Positions 1 through 11,971 of a stretch of DNA of 64,000 bases are shown here, piece by piece. Position 1 is the stretch's first letter, and each line of letters starts with the position of its first letter. Below the pieces are notes generated by a model. That model was not told where the DNA came from. It saw nothing but the letters and a program-made list of their open reading frames with translations, and searched no databases. The DNA is from Temnothorax longispinosus. Its lineage: Eukaryota; Arthropoda; Insecta; Hymenoptera; Formicidae. The stretch is taken from the NCBI RefSeq assembly GCF_030848805.1, contig NC_092368.1, positions 3,320,441-3,384,440 on the forward strand. The letters are read 5' to 3'. Both the position numbers and the translations under genes were made by a program.

Positions 1-2300
1 CGTTATATGAGGAACGCAGCTTTTAGCGTTATCTACGGGTCTTACTTAAGTAATCTGACGTATGGTAAGTGCCCGTTCCTTACGTAACGGTGCGCCCGTG
101 CCGACACACAAATGCCGAAGTGTTTAAAATATTAAATGATAAAGCTCGATAGTTATTTGCGTACGACGGAACCCGTAACGTACAAGCTGCGTGCGAGGAG
201 CACCGAAATTTAGACTCACGAAGTGAGTCACAAACTGTAAACGCGTTTAGAGAAGCGATGGCGGAGAGAAAGCCGCCAGCTACTTCGTTTAACATGTATA
301 GAATTAATTACGCAGAATATTTATGGAATACCTTTCCCTTCTTTTTTCTTTTTCAACGTATTAAGAATGCATTACGAATGAAACGTATGTGAGAAGGAAA
401 TGTGTAAGAAAATGGTGCCGACGGTGATATTTTTATACGGTGTCCCATGTTAATTTGATGTTTCCGCTTTTACTTCAAATTCTCTTAATTTATTTTTCAT
501 ATTTATAACTAGGATAACCGAAATCATTAATTAAGCTTTTAATTTAGTAGTTTAGTGGAACCAATTATACATTCTCCCCGGGGTTTGGCGAAAATTTCCG
601 GCGCCGTCGGCGGAACGTAACACGCTTTATCCTGTGAATTAACATTTTATATCTACGCTTCTCAATTCAAAAATAATTCTATATGAACTAAAAGATGTAA
701 GAACGCTAATTAAATCTTCAATTTAGTAATTCAGTCGAGCCATTTACATTTTTCAGAATTGAGTTAACGGAAATTTCCAGTCAGACGTTCCGCGTCGGCG
801 AAATGTAATATTCCTTTTATATCTCGTGAATTAACGCGCGAATTATCAAGTGCGGACGACCAGAAGGTATGGCGAAATACTTATCGGTGAACGGATGCGA
901 ACCGAACGCGAGCGATCAGGTCGCTTGATAAAACTCGTCGAAGGAGGAAAGAGAGAGAGAGAGGGACGCATGAGCGGAACGAAATTGAATTGTCCGAACG
1001 GCATCGAGTTTCTGCCAGGAATATTTATCGCGAACGCATTACGTGTCCGGTGACATTTTTACGAGACGCGCGCGCGGCGTCTTGTAATCGCGTCGCGCAT
1101 AATAGAGCCCGGAGGAAGATTTTTTCCAAGGCAGCGCCCGGGAGCGATGAAACGCGGCGCATCGAAATTAGGAGAGGAGCCGGCGAAGAATTCAACGAGA
1201 GCCGTTTTCCTTCGTGGGGATATCTTATCTAGGGAATATTTATTAGTTCCAAAAAGTACGAGCGCGCGCTCTCTCGCTTCGGATTCTCGGAAAGACTCGG
1301 CGCAGAGAGAGAAAAGAAGAAGAAGGAAGAAAGAGGAAGACGTGGGCTCTCTCACTCGTTTAAATCTCGACGACCAACGCTGTGCACGTAAACGCGCGTT
1401 TGTGCAAAAAAAAAGTGCGCGCGCGGATTTGCATGGAATAGATATCGGCGCGTCGCGGAACGGAAAGTACGCAACGAGTGGTAAATATTCCTATGCTTCC
1501 CGGAATTACGTTATCCGCGACGTTAACTAATATTGAAATTGCAGAGCGCGGTTCCCTCTGCACACGTCCGCGTTGGTTTCGTATTACGCAAAAAGCTTGA
1601 CCAAATCCTCAAATAGATGCGCCTCGGCGGTCGTCGTCGTGTTAGCGACGGGGAAAAAAAGGAGCAGCCATAAAAGGAGTATAGCCTTATTATCATGAAT
1701 TAACATACTACGCGAGGTATTCCTTTCCTTTGAGGATAAATGCCAAATTTATTCGCGTGCGCATGCTATACGCTGGTTAAACATCACGATCGATTGCCTA
1801 ATCTTCCCGTCTGGCATTCAAATCGTTTCTGAGCGTTAATCACGAGATCACGCAAGAACGAACGTGATGTGCCGACATTTCTTTAATTCTTTCCTCCTGC
1901 GCTTTCCTGTTTTACTGTACGATTTTCGCCGTGACAGCCAATATCTAGAAGTCGGGCGTTTAACGGCAATTAACGATGTCAGGTCAATTATACGAGACGA
2001 TACTTTGCATCGCGAACTTAAGTGGCACATGGTTGTACGAAGTACGACTCCGCGTATCGATTCAAGTTTGCGATACGTTCGGATACAATTACAGGAGCAA
2101 TTATCTTCAGAAACCACCGACGACGATCGCGAGCAATGGTGATTAACGTCCGTAGCGTTGTGTCCGTGTGACAAAGGGGCCAAATTAAAAATAAAAGAAT
2201 AATAAAGACATGGTGATTACACTGATACGACTCAACTGCACATTTTGTAATGTTTAACGAAGAAATTATGTTCGTTCTTTTCGCGAATAAAAATATATGA
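1..2300. other. Non-coding DNA, mixed composition
   Basis: No supportable gene. The first 840 bases are moderately AT-rich and hold an imperfect tandem duplication (listed separately). From about 850 to 1600 the sequence becomes CpG-rich, with purine-rich stretches around 945-965 and 1310-1345. Open frames here, up to 127 codons at 1147-1530, translate to arginine/lysine/serine-rich peptides without domains and overlap frames of similar length on the other strand, which is typical of CpG-rich non-coding DNA. I see no splice-bounded exon or RNA gene. Confidence 0.7.
527..838 (+). repeat. Imperfect tandem duplication, period about 180-192 bp
   Basis: Two related blocks lie head to tail: about 527-645 and about 700-838. 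Shared landmarks in order are AATTTAGTAG/AATTTAGTAA (541 and 721), AATTTCC (593 and 771), a CG-rich stretch containing GTCGGCG, a TTTAT-containing segment, and GTGAATTAAC (634 and 826). The offset grows from 180 at the start to 192 at the end, so the copies differ by small indels and many substitutions. This is an old local duplication or two copies of an unrecognised dispersed repeat. It contains no reading frame of note. Confidence 0.75.
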
Positions 2301-2623
2301 ATGTAATAGTTGCAATAAATATAGATGAGTAACATATGTTTAAAATAAAAAGCTAAAATAATTGCATTTATTTAACACAAATAATTAAATAAAAATCTGA
2401 AATTCATAGTAAAAATTAAAAATAAATCTGAAATTAAACTACTAAAATTAGACTATTTGTAAAATTTGTATAATTAATAGTTAATAAAAAATATTTTATA
2501 CATATTTATGGATAATTTCGCTTACTCTGTTAATGAACATGAAAACAAAAGAAGTACGCGAAAAAACTTTTTTTTTTCTTTTTACTAACGCATTAAATAC
2601 TGTTGTTTGCAGACGACAGTTCT

Positions 2624-2656
2624 AATTTCCGGTGCCTTCGCATTGACGTAACACGC
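2624..2656 (+). repeat. Fragment resembling the 527-838 duplicated block
   Basis: This 33-base segment matches 593-625 at 26 of 33 positions without a gap. It begins AATTTCCGG and ends ACGTAACACGC in both places. It may be a third, strongly eroded copy of the repeat unit, or a chance match in a CpG-rich context. Similarity does not clearly extend into the flanks. Confidence 0.4.
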
Positions 2657-3441
2657 AACGCGCGAATCACCGAACAATATCTATTATAGCTACGCGAACA
2701 ATCTCTTGTAACAACTGTCACGTCGGAATCGCGACGATTTGTTGTCTTCATTTTTTCTTTTTTTTTTTCGTTCACTCATTGCCGGCGACAGTCGATTTTG
2801 AAGCGAGCTCACGACAATTAACGTCGGTAACAGAAATTTCGGAGACGCTGCGAAAAACAAAGTGCAAGACGACAATAGAATTTCGAAACAAAATAAGCTT
2901 TTCGACTATGGCGCTTGCATAGTCGGAGTTCCATTCATTTTCCGGACCATTGAATGTATAATTTTTTCTTACGGATTTACAATGGCAGTAAAACTCCGAC
3001 CACTATTCACGGCTTACAAGCATAAATTGACCTACCTACCTACCAAAAAAATTCTTAAGATTCTTAGACCCTTCCGGTCGTATGTGTCGATTCATAAAGC
3101 GAAGATTTCATTCTTTATTCTTTGGCGCCTCTTTTACAAGAGCGCTTCAAAGACCCACAAGGACAACGAGAATTTATAAAAATAACAATAAAGAAATACT
3201 ATTGGAGGACTAAACCTACAGTCGAAAAGTGAGTCTGAAAAAATAAGTAGGTGGTCGATGGTGTCGAACGAAGAGGCAGCAGGGGCGGTGGTTCTTTCTA
3301 ATCTATTGGCACAAAGGATCCTCTGGCAATGTCCGGCGATCTTCTAAGAAGCCGGATCATTTCGGAAATTCGGAGCGAGAGACACAGAACCTCCGCAGCG
3401 TGCAGTAAATTATCGGCCGAAAATGAGTTGTTGTTTTAGGT

Positions 3442-3459
3442 ACCGACCGGCCGGTCGGT
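3442..3459. repeat. 18-bp perfect palindrome
   Basis: ACCGACCGGCCGGTCGGT is its own reverse complement. It is built from CCGG/GGTCGGT units. Similar GGTCGG runs occur at about 31033-31041 and 49990-50007, so it may be a local expansion of a CGGT-type repeat rather than a protein-binding site. Confidence 0.9.
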
Positions 3460-4176
3460 CCATTTTTTCCCTGGAGAGATATCATTAGATAACACTCGCT
3501 CGTTGAAGATTGACATTGGAATGGGAAAAAAAACAACAAGAAACTCCGGATTTCTGAATTCTTTTCTTTTCATACGGGAGAGAAGGCTGTAGCTTAAACG
3601 TTAGACCCTCTTAAGTTCCTTGAAGTCTCGTGAATTTCTCATAATTTCGTAAATAAATATTGAACAACGATAACATTTCAAATTCAATGAAGAATATTAT
3701 ATAAATTACAAAGTGATTTTGAAAAACTTATAATTAAAATTTTGATACAATATACAATAAGCATCGAAATAAATATGAATTATAAACACAGAATAGAGAG
3801 TGCTCGTTAATATCTATGTAATGAAGTCACGAAATGTCCTAAGGAAACATGAAGATACTCCAAGTCGTAGAACGAGTCGTGTCAATTTCATAAAAGAAAA
3901 TAGTACCGCGTACTTAAGCCTGACATAGACCGATATGTCATACATAAGAGTTAAGACCAACACCAGCTCGTGCACTAGAATAAACAGCTTCGTGCTCGAG
4001 CGGTCGATAGAGGAAACGAGCCTCTGGGCGGCATACACGTTTCAGCATTTAATTATCGCCCATCGCTTAATTATTTTCCTCTCATTGTCGACCGCGCGCG
4101 CCACAGTGGGAATGCTAATCACCCGCGATTCTTACGCGGAAATTGCGAAAAGAGGCAAGCAGGAAGTGAGCGAGCG

Positions 4177-4206
4177 TCTTTCTTTCTTTCTTTCTTTCTT
4201 TCTCTC
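4177..4206 (+). repeat. (TCTT)n microsatellite
   Basis: About six TCTT units running into a short TC tail. Confidence 0.95.
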
Positions 4207-7200
4207 TTTTACGGTGGCATGCGTCGCCGGTACCGTTAGCCGTTGACAAGCCGATGCATCCTGTCGTGAATCACTCGAAAGAGAAAAGGAAGAAGGAAAA
4301 AGAAACACGAAGGTAACCATACGAAGGTAATACCGGAAATAATGGTACAATCGTTACGTCACGTCCTGTAAACAGCACTTACGATTTGACGATTCCGTCG
4401 GCGGATTGCAATAGAAATAATCATGATTCTCAGTTACACACGAGCGATGTAAGGTTACATCCTGTTGTCGAACGAAACAGTCAGAAGGGAAATTTTTAAT
4501 TGCAAAAGTTTGCGTTATGTTGGCATTTTTTATTGATAAATAGATAACTGTAATACATACTAAAAATATGTAATTCTCACGAGACTAATAAGAATAAATC
4601 GCTACCTATTTCTGTCTATATATAAATTGGGATATTTAGTTACTCGACTATCCCAGAAATTGGTATCTCTTATCTTAATCTATGCAAAATTCTAACAGTT
4701 AACTTAACTATTTTTAAACTTTTACAATATATAAAAGTACGTTAGCATACACTGATCGACCATTGGCATTATTATTGTTTAATTTGAATCTTTTGTTTTT
4801 AATTCGCAACGCTTTCTTCGAATCGCTCGAAAGATACGTGTCATATTCTGTGATGGGTAGTAAACAAGAAAGCATTACGATCTCAACCGTAAGAGAAAAA
4901 AGACCGGACGACATAGCACAGAGAGAGAAACCGAGTCTTGAGAAAAGGTTCTTACGTTGTTAAGACGTGTGGAACTGATAATTATTGAGCTGACCAATGC
5001 ATATATACATGGTCGGTTGATCGTCCGGTGAAACGTGGTTGCTTGCATTTTAATGAGCCTTCAACTACAGCGTTGAAAATCCGTGATTGTAAAAGTACGC
5101 ATAATTCCCAATACCGTTCGTGTATTTATATTTAACTATAGCGGAACATATATTCATCGAATAGGAGAGATGTATTCTAAATTTTTTCACCTTTTAATTA
5201 AAAAAGAATTAAATAATTTGCTTGTATATAATAGTTAAAATTTGTGAGTACACTAATCAGTTTGTTAATATCAGTTGATTGTTATGGCATACGTATCTAT
5301 ATGTAAGAAATCGAAAGACAAAATCAACTGAGCAATGAAAATCAATATTGCCTGAGTTATAAAAATCAATAGATGACAGAACGATACATAACTAAAAATA
5401 ATATTATTGCGAGTGTGAGTACGATAATGTTATTCAACACTTTTTATAAAATTTTTTATTATAATCAATATCGAGAATATGCCATTTAAATATGGTATGT
5501 GCATACAATGTTTCATTATAATGTTAAATGCACTATTAAATTTATTTTACGCAGGTTATTTCGGAGCACGTCATTCTTTTTATTTCGCTATTATTGGATT
5601 ATTTTTAAATATTATTAAATAACGAAAATACAAAAGAAGAGGCTACAGAGAGAAAAATAAAATTATTTTACCCTCTCTCTCCTCCTCCCTCACCCTACCT
5701 TTCTCTCGTAAATTTGCTTGTCGTTTATCCTGGGATAAAGATATTTTCCGCACAAGTACGTCAACGATGCGTTTCGGTAATTTCAGCGCGCGTAACATCT
5801 CGTGACGAATTACTCGGGAAAACGAGTTTACGGCTGGACGAATCGGGCGTTCATCCACGTCATTTTTTCTCGGGCGGAGTGTACTTTCCCGGAATAGTAG
5901 CGTAGGAGACAATGCTCTCTAGGAGGCGGTCGACGGAGAAAAAAGGGCGACGATTTCGAGGGGTCCATTGGATCTCCGTAATAACGATTCGTTCTCCTCG
6001 TTCTGCGATATAGCGGAAGAACGCGCTTGCTCGTAGGCAATTTTTCAAGTTCCTCGAGAGGTGGAAGCTCCTCGACTTTACCTCCTCTCTTTCACTCTGT
6101 CTCTTTTTCTCCTCTCGCCGCTAACACATTCGACTGGAAGAAACAATATTTCCCGAAGCCCGAGCATAAACTGGCCATAAATTTTCCAGCTTCGAGTAAA
6201 GAAGGCAGCTTTATATATTCCGCCACGCTTCTGCAAACGCAGTTGCGAACAAGGCTTAACGGGACGCGTCGCTGTGTGAGTATGGACAGCACGGAAACCC
6301 TTTGAGAAAGTATCCTGACGGGTAGGACGGTGACGGTGTTATAAGGATGCAAGAACGAAGTCGCAGTAATTTGAAGTCGAGCCCCGCAGAGTCCGTGACC
6401 GTGGTAGCAATTATCGAGAATTAAACGTCCGGAGTTCTTGGACGGACGACGAGTTGCCATCACCAGGTAGATGCAAGACGCCCTCCCGACGTCGGCGTCG
6501 GTCGGGAAATTTTAATAAGACTCAAAAGTTTGTTTAATAGGAGGTCCCCCTTGACTTTTCTCGCGCGAGAGAGGGATCGTTAGAATACTTTGCGACGAAA
6601 GTTCCGCGGTAGTCATTCTCGTAGTGGTGTCCACGGAAGAAAGGCGTATCGATTGGGAAATCGAGAGGCGGCCAGGGTGAAGAGGTGAGGCTATGATTAA
6701 ATTGGAATTCGGAGATTGGACGAGAGCGCGAATCGAAGGCGCGAATAGAGCGAACGAGCATTATAGTTCAATCACGAAACTAGGTGTCGTAAAGGTGTTC
6801 TCTTATCCTATTAGCTATTTCACGTTGAGTTCTGTTCGGTCACAGAAATCAGAAGCAAGAATCATTGAAGTCTCGACTCTCGTGACTCGAGTGCGACACG
6901 CTTCATAGGAGTCCGCTTGTTCGTTCCTCGAAACGAAATCCTTGACTTCGGGATTATGCGACAGCTGTGCTCGTCCCAAGTCGACTTTCTGATTTTTTTC
7001 CCATTACCGGCTAAATGCACCTCCGTTTTCCAACGGTTCAACAAGTGGCAGGTGCCTCTTACACGGATCGAACACTGACATGGAAATGCCCCGAATGGAA
7101 CGGGTAGGCGCGACCGTGGCCGAAGATAAATCGTCGTCGATTACCATTTAGTTAGGTTCGCCCGCGTGTACACACGGGCTTTACGTGCCAGTCCATAATT

Positions 7201-7604
7201 CACGATTTCGAAAGGGACACCGGTAACACTGGGAAAATGGAGATTAGGTCGAGCGCCGTCGAGCGCGGCCAAAAGAAAAGAGAAGCGCCGCGGGGGGAGC
7301 TTGCCGAATGGATCTCGAGCTCTCGTTCTCACGCGTATCGTAAGAAATCAAAAGTAGATCCATACCTCAAATCTTATCATATAGTAAATTTGTAATCTCG
7401 TACGGTTACATCCGTCGATAAAGAAAAGAGATAATCAAAAAATCTAATGTTGTAATTTCACCATGAACCATCAGATATGACGAAATAAAGATATGGTTCG
7501 GAGATTGGTTCCGAAATTTTAAATAACCACGTATGTACATCTCAGAATATCTCAGAAAATTCACCTTTAATTATAATAGCAGATTCTTTTAAATCTTAGA
7601 CTGA

Positions 7605-7637
7605 ATGGTTTTAGAATGTGGTTTTTTCTAAAACCAT
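7605..7637. repeat. Perfect hairpin, 11-bp arms
   Basis: The arm ATGGTTTTAGA (7605-7615) is repeated as its exact reverse complement at 7627-7637 with an 11-base spacer. It sits in the AT-rich island. It is too short for a microRNA precursor and has no transposon-like flanks. Confidence 0.85.
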
Positions 7638-8884
7638 GTTCTCTTAACGAATCTTTATACGTATATGTATAGTTATACGTAATTTTATCGCAACTTATTG
7701 CAAATAAAAAGGTATGTATAAAATCTGAAAGCTTATCGTGTTAAAGTTCGAATAAACTTTACATTTTCAAAATAGGATTAAATCAAGATTTAATCGAGTT
7801 AAAAATATCTAACATTAAGCATTAATAAGTTACATAAGATAATTTTTTTAACTAATCTAAAATATTTTCGAAAAAAAAGTTTCATATTTTCGTTAAAATA
7901 TATCTTATTAAAATCAAGAGATTGGGGCAGCGTGTATATCGCGTACAACAATATACATTGTGAAGGGTTCATCGTCGAGAAATTTACGAGGTGAGGCGAG
8001 AGACGGTTTATCAACCAACAGGTGCTTTCTGTGATCTGCCTCTGGCTGCGTTCACACGTTCGTACTGACCCTATATCCACGCGGACTTCTCGGCCAGGAC
8101 CCTTGCCCTTGATCGCTTCCACAACGGAATACCGAGAAGTCCGATACTTACTAGAAAAAACGACAGGAGGAAAAGCAAAGCGGATAAAGGAGGATGCCAG
8201 TGTCTGAAATAGAAGCGTGCTCCAAAAGAGCCGCCGCGCTGCGAAAACCGACGGGGCAAAAAGAAAAGAGATGAGAAACGCATGGAGGGCACACGGGCAG
8301 GTATATTCATTCAGAAGAGCGCCGCATTAAATCCGAGGAGGGCACTCCTACTCAACTTCACCTTTTTAGTTAGGAAGAGAGGACCGTTTCACAGCACGAG
8401 CAAAAAGTCAATAATGCCTTGCGTGAGAATCGCACTGGATATAATACGCAGAAATACGAGTTCCCGCGATACAAAGTAACATAATTCATAAGCGAGTGCA
8501 ATGTGCGGTGAAAGGTGAAATTTTCGGATTTCAGAGTTTGTAAGTTGATGAATTTATCGATAAAAACCAACGAGTCGCGTTTTTAGGCAAAAACAGTATG
8601 CTACGATGGTACTTGGGATAAAATATTCGTTGACGACTGTTGTAATCAATTGATTATGGAAATGTTAAGAAAATATTGTTGTGTCGGATAACAAAAACGT
8701 GTAGCGTGCCAAAGATTCGCATGGTTCTTCCCACGCGGGCGGTTTGTCTCATCTCCGTGACCCATCTTCGATCATCCTGCGAACGCAAAACCGAGAAGCG
8801 CCTGAGGAGGCGATGGAATGAAGGAAAGAGAGAAAAAGGAGAACCGGGACGGGAAGAAAGCCGCGATGAAGGGAATGTTAGGCT

Positions 8885-8952
8885 AAGAGAGAGAGAGAGG
8901 GGGGGGGGGAGAGAGGTCGAACGAGAGAAAGAGGGAGAGAGAGAGAGAGGAG
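8885..8952 (+). repeat. GA-rich purine tract with an 11-base G run
   Basis: AG repeats at 8886-8898 run directly into G11 (8899-8909), followed by further GA-rich sequence to about 8952. The GA microsatellite abutting a G homopolymer recurs elsewhere in the window (see findings). Confidence 0.95.
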
Positions 8953-9059
8953 GCAAAAGAATTCCAGTTTGAAATCGGAGTGCTCACCAAAAGCGCCGCG
9001 TCGTCTCGCTGCGGTCAGAGGGAGGGAAGGAGAAGTGAGAGAGGGGTCAGGTAGATTCA

Positions 9060-9880
9060 TTCACAAGACCCCCACGGTTTCAACGCGAGTTGCCCCACTC
9101 TACAATCTATCCCCGACGTCGGGGCCCCGTCGGGTCCCGTTTTACCACCTCTCGCCGGCGCGGAGGCCCGCGGCGGGCCCCACTCCTCGGGACCGTCGGA
9201 GACCACCGGTTCTCGCATACCACTCGTCTCCGCGGCGGGGACCACCAACCGACAACGAGTCGAGAAACTCTCCCGGCCTTCCAGCACGTCGTTTCTTATC
9301 CGTCTCTCCCTTGCGAAGCGTAGACCAAACAAAGGAATCCGAGAAGCGGCCGACGACGTAGGAATTTCAGGGGCCTCTCGCGCCATTCCCTCTTCCTCTC
9401 TCTCTTCGCAGTCTGTCTGCCCTTTCTGCCCCTCATCTCCTGTCCCCCCCTTTTCCCTCTTCGAAGACGCATCTCTCGTCTACAGTGTTTACGGTTACCT
9501 ACGCGCAGCTCGTTCGCTTTCTCTCTGTCACTCTTTCTCTCCCCCTTACCGTCGAGAATATCGATGTTGCCCCCCTCTGACTCGCGAATTGTACAGCGGA
9601 ATCCCTGGCATCCGCCTCGATAATGCGCCTTGGCTCGCGCGTTATTCCGCTTTGTTTTATGCGGTAAGAGGCGCTCTCGCCGCCGCTCTCGAGCCGATAA
9701 AAATGACGTGCCGTAACGTTGCGTCGATTTATGTCGGAACCCCGCGCGGGAAAATAATGTCCAATTCGGCGCTTCCGCGGTATTTAAAAGCGACGTGCGG
9801 GATCCACGCGTGAGCGAGAGAGCGGAAATGTCGTTGAATTGCGAATTTAAGCGAAACATGACATATAGATGTGGAATACA
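9060..9880. other. GC-rich island followed by pyrimidine-rich DNA
   Basis: From 9110 to about 9260 the sequence is very GC-rich, with nested palindromes (CCCCGACGTCGGGG at 9111-9124 overlapping GGGGCCCC at 9121-9128) and recurring ACCACC/CCGCGGCGGG words. About 9385-9560 is rich in CT. A 261-codon open frame runs from 10081 to 9296 on the minus strand with an ATG, but its C-terminal half is arginine/lysine/glycine-rich low complexity from this same island. I do not consider it a supported gene. It does not look like ribosomal DNA that I can recognise. Confidence 0.65.
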
Positions 9881-9884
9881 TTTA

Positions 9885-10097
9885 TCTCGATTGCTATATA
9901 CTCGTTTCGCTGTTTCGCAAAGCAAGAAATTCCACGAAAATTGCGCGATACAAGTACTTAAAGATTCACGTACTGCAAGAAATCGTTTTCCGAGGAAACA
10001 CGTCCGACGTTCATTCTCCAGATCCCCTAGTGAGTATACGCATTTACCTATTAGTATCGACTTTGTCGCTTTATAGTACATGACATTCCATTAAGCG
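9885..10097 (-). repeat. Diverged repeat, copy 1 (pairs with 10530-10787)
   Basis: The clearest part is 10040-10097, which aligns with 10727-10787: shared words include TTAGTATC, a TTTAT..ACATG block and ATTCCATTAAGC, with roughly three quarters of positions identical over about 58 bases. Weaker similarity continues leftward (for example ACTTAAAGATTCACG against ATTTAAGGACACACG). The minus-strand frame starts ATG at 10081, at the same place in the repeat as the frame of copy 2. The family is unknown to me. Confidence 0.7.
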
Positions 10098-10529
10098 GCA
10101 CGCGCGTCGATACGTTGTAATCTAGGTGAAGAGTAATAACCATCCCAGGAGTTCCAACGATGCTGGACAAGCTTCGAAATGCCATTTATTCATAATAATG
10201 AAAAAACTTCAATCATCTCGTAATTTATTTTTTCATTTTGTACAGTATAATTTGTATTATGTGTCTAATGTATTTTTAACGAAATACATGTATATTTATT
10301 AATTTGATATCTGTATTTAATGTAAAAAATAAAAGCTTTCGACACACAAATAATTGTCTCATTAAATCTTCCTTAACGAGAAGTGGAAGCAGGGAAGAGA
10401 TAAGCTCGTGTACATTTCGACGTTTCGAAGGAAGCAGAATGCCCGTCGCCAAAACCCATCGGTGCGGACAAAGTCCGGACGGTAGCGACGCGATTCGCCC
10501 CTTTTGTGAGACCGAATCCGACGTTTCGG

Positions 10530-10787
10530 CGTAACGTCGATTGCGAAGTTTTACGACGCATAAAGTCCCATTAAAATCCTTCCGGGGGCGCGGTGTAGAG
10601 AGATATTTAAGGACACACGCGCGGTCCGCGAGGCGTTCCAGGTGATTCCCGGCGCGAGGCCAGCCGCTGCCGCGCAATATACATAATGCGATACTCGTCT
10701 TCCAGTCGAAAGCGTTTACAGTATGTACATATTTGCCTTTTAGTATCAATTTCACGGTTTTATGGAACATGGAATTCCATTAAGCCG
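10530..10787 (-). repeat. Diverged repeat, copy 2 (pairs with 9885-10097)
   Basis: Direct-orientation partner of 9885-10097. The minus-strand frame beginning at 10770 (164 codons, ending 10276) starts at the position equivalent to the ATG at 10081. The first ~16 codons of the two frames align without gaps (MYYKATKSILIGKCVY against MFHKTVKLILKGKYVH). Beyond that the peptides diverge and match nothing I recognise. The repeat is supported; coding potential is not. Confidence 0.7.
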
Positions 10788-11128
10788 CCGAGCGCCATTG
10801 GTACACATCGCGCGCATTAGCCGAGAAGAGTGGCGGCCGTTAGTGGCCGTTGTACGTGTACGTTATTACATCTCGAAAGCGCGATTCGATGGCCCGGAAC
10901 GGGAGAAGGTTACGACTCAAAGGAGCCGATCTTCTCGACCGCCGTACAATGTATCTCGCGGTATGAATATCTCAAGACCGCGATCGTCCACGAGTTGCGG
11001 TTCCCCCCTCCCTCCCTCCCTTCTCCCTCCCTTCCCTTCCCGATTCCGAGCTATCGAATTTTACGAGACTGGCACGATCGACGAGATTAAATTCGCGAGA
11101 ATCGGTTAAGACTCGCGCGAGAGAGACC

Positions 11129-11181
11129 CACCTGATGGCGCGTTGTTTGGGCAAGCGCACCCACCACCTGTCGCTCACCTG
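11129..11181 (+). promoter_or_regulatory. Cluster of three CACCTG E-boxes
   Basis: CACCTG occurs at 11129-11134, 11165-11170 and 11176-11181, all in the same orientation, the last two as CACCTGT. CACCTGT/ACAGGTG is the type of site bound by Snail-class zinc fingers and by some bHLH dimers (established knowledge). Three in 53 bp is well above chance for one 6-mer. Function as an enhancer is inference only. Confidence 0.3.
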
Positions 11182-11908
11182 TAACGCGAGATCGAGTCGA
11201 TCGTATGCGTATGCACATCCCGAAATCCCATTAAGACAGACGCACGACGCGTGCTCGAGTGCACGTGTACCTATCGGGGGGGAAAAAGGAGCTGACTCCG
11301 GATGGTTCCCGGAAGCCAGGTACGGGATACGTGACCAGAATCTCGTAGGGCGGAAAACTGTACGCCTGCGTACGTGTGTTACCATTTCTTTCACACATAC
11401 GCAACGAATATACGCACGTACACACAGGCGACTGTTACACCGCGCGCATTCCAACGCGACTCCGCCACGCAGACGTTATTTATGTGTGAGCCTATCTTCA
11501 CGGCTGGCTAGGTCTCGGAGATCCCCTTCAGAAATTTAGGCGCCAACATTATGAGCTGGCCAGCACCCTCGGAGCTATCGAATTATAGTGAACGCGTCCG
11601 TTTCCACTCTAATCAGCTCCTCAAATCGGTCGTCTTTTCTTATAGGACGATCATCGCACGTGTGGCCGCAGATTTGTATAATTTCAAGATAATTTAACCG
11701 TAGAAAGAGGAGCTGATGCAATGAAGCAAAAAGGACATCCTAGGGTACATATATATTAAAACAGAAAAATGTTAAGTCGATGAATTTATGTATCTTAACA
11801 ATTGGAATATTATATACTTTATCCGAAGCTTAATTTGTAGTTAAGGACTTCGCTAAAATACCAAATATCCACGTTTGTATTTTAAACCTATAATACACTT
11901 TATCTTAA

Positions 11909-11971
11909 AGAATATCGTGTCATTATTGTGAGAACATGTATCATAATATACATATAATGACACGGTATTCT
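11909..11971. repeat. Hairpin with 18-bp arms (one mismatch)
   Basis: AGAATATCGTGTCATTAT (11909-11926) faces its reverse complement at 11954-11971 with one mismatch, and the loop holds a further inverted ATGTAT/ATACAT pair. A related string, GTCATTATGTCGTGAGAAC, follows at about 11989-12007, echoing the CATTATTGTGAGAAC at 11921-11935. This could be the remnant of a small inverted-repeat element. Confidence 0.8.

Larger units (their letters stand above)
2300..5640. other. AT-rich non-coding DNA
   Basis: Long AT-rich runs (about 2330-2600, 3640-3800, 4500-4760 and 5080-5640) alternate with more mixed DNA. A 105-codon open frame at 2862-3179 plus has an ordinary amino-acid mix but no recognisable domain, and I do not call it. 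A perfect palindrome at 3442-3459, a TCTT microsatellite at 4177-4206 and a weak match to the 593-625 motif at 2624-2656 are listed separately. Nothing else stands out. Confidence 0.7.
5640..9060. other. Non-coding DNA with GC-rich blocks and one AT-rich island
   Basis: Mixed to GC-rich from 5640 to 7330, then an AT-rich island at about 7340-7960, then mixed DNA to 8870 and a purine tract. Open frames up to 123 codons (6463-6092 minus) have no recognisable content and overlap others on both strands. A perfect hairpin (7605-7637) and the GA/G tract (8885-8952) are listed separately. No gene seen. Confidence 0.7.

Noticed and set aside
1668..1677. CCATAAAAGG, a CArG-box (SRF) match
   Set aside because: Several matches to this degenerate motif are expected by chance in 64 kb and there is no promoter next to it.
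9296..10081. 261-codon minus-strand ATG frame
   Set aside because: The second half is a basic low-complexity peptide produced by the GC-rich and CT-rich DNA at 9300-9560. No domain, and the other half is a repeat with only weak coding signs.
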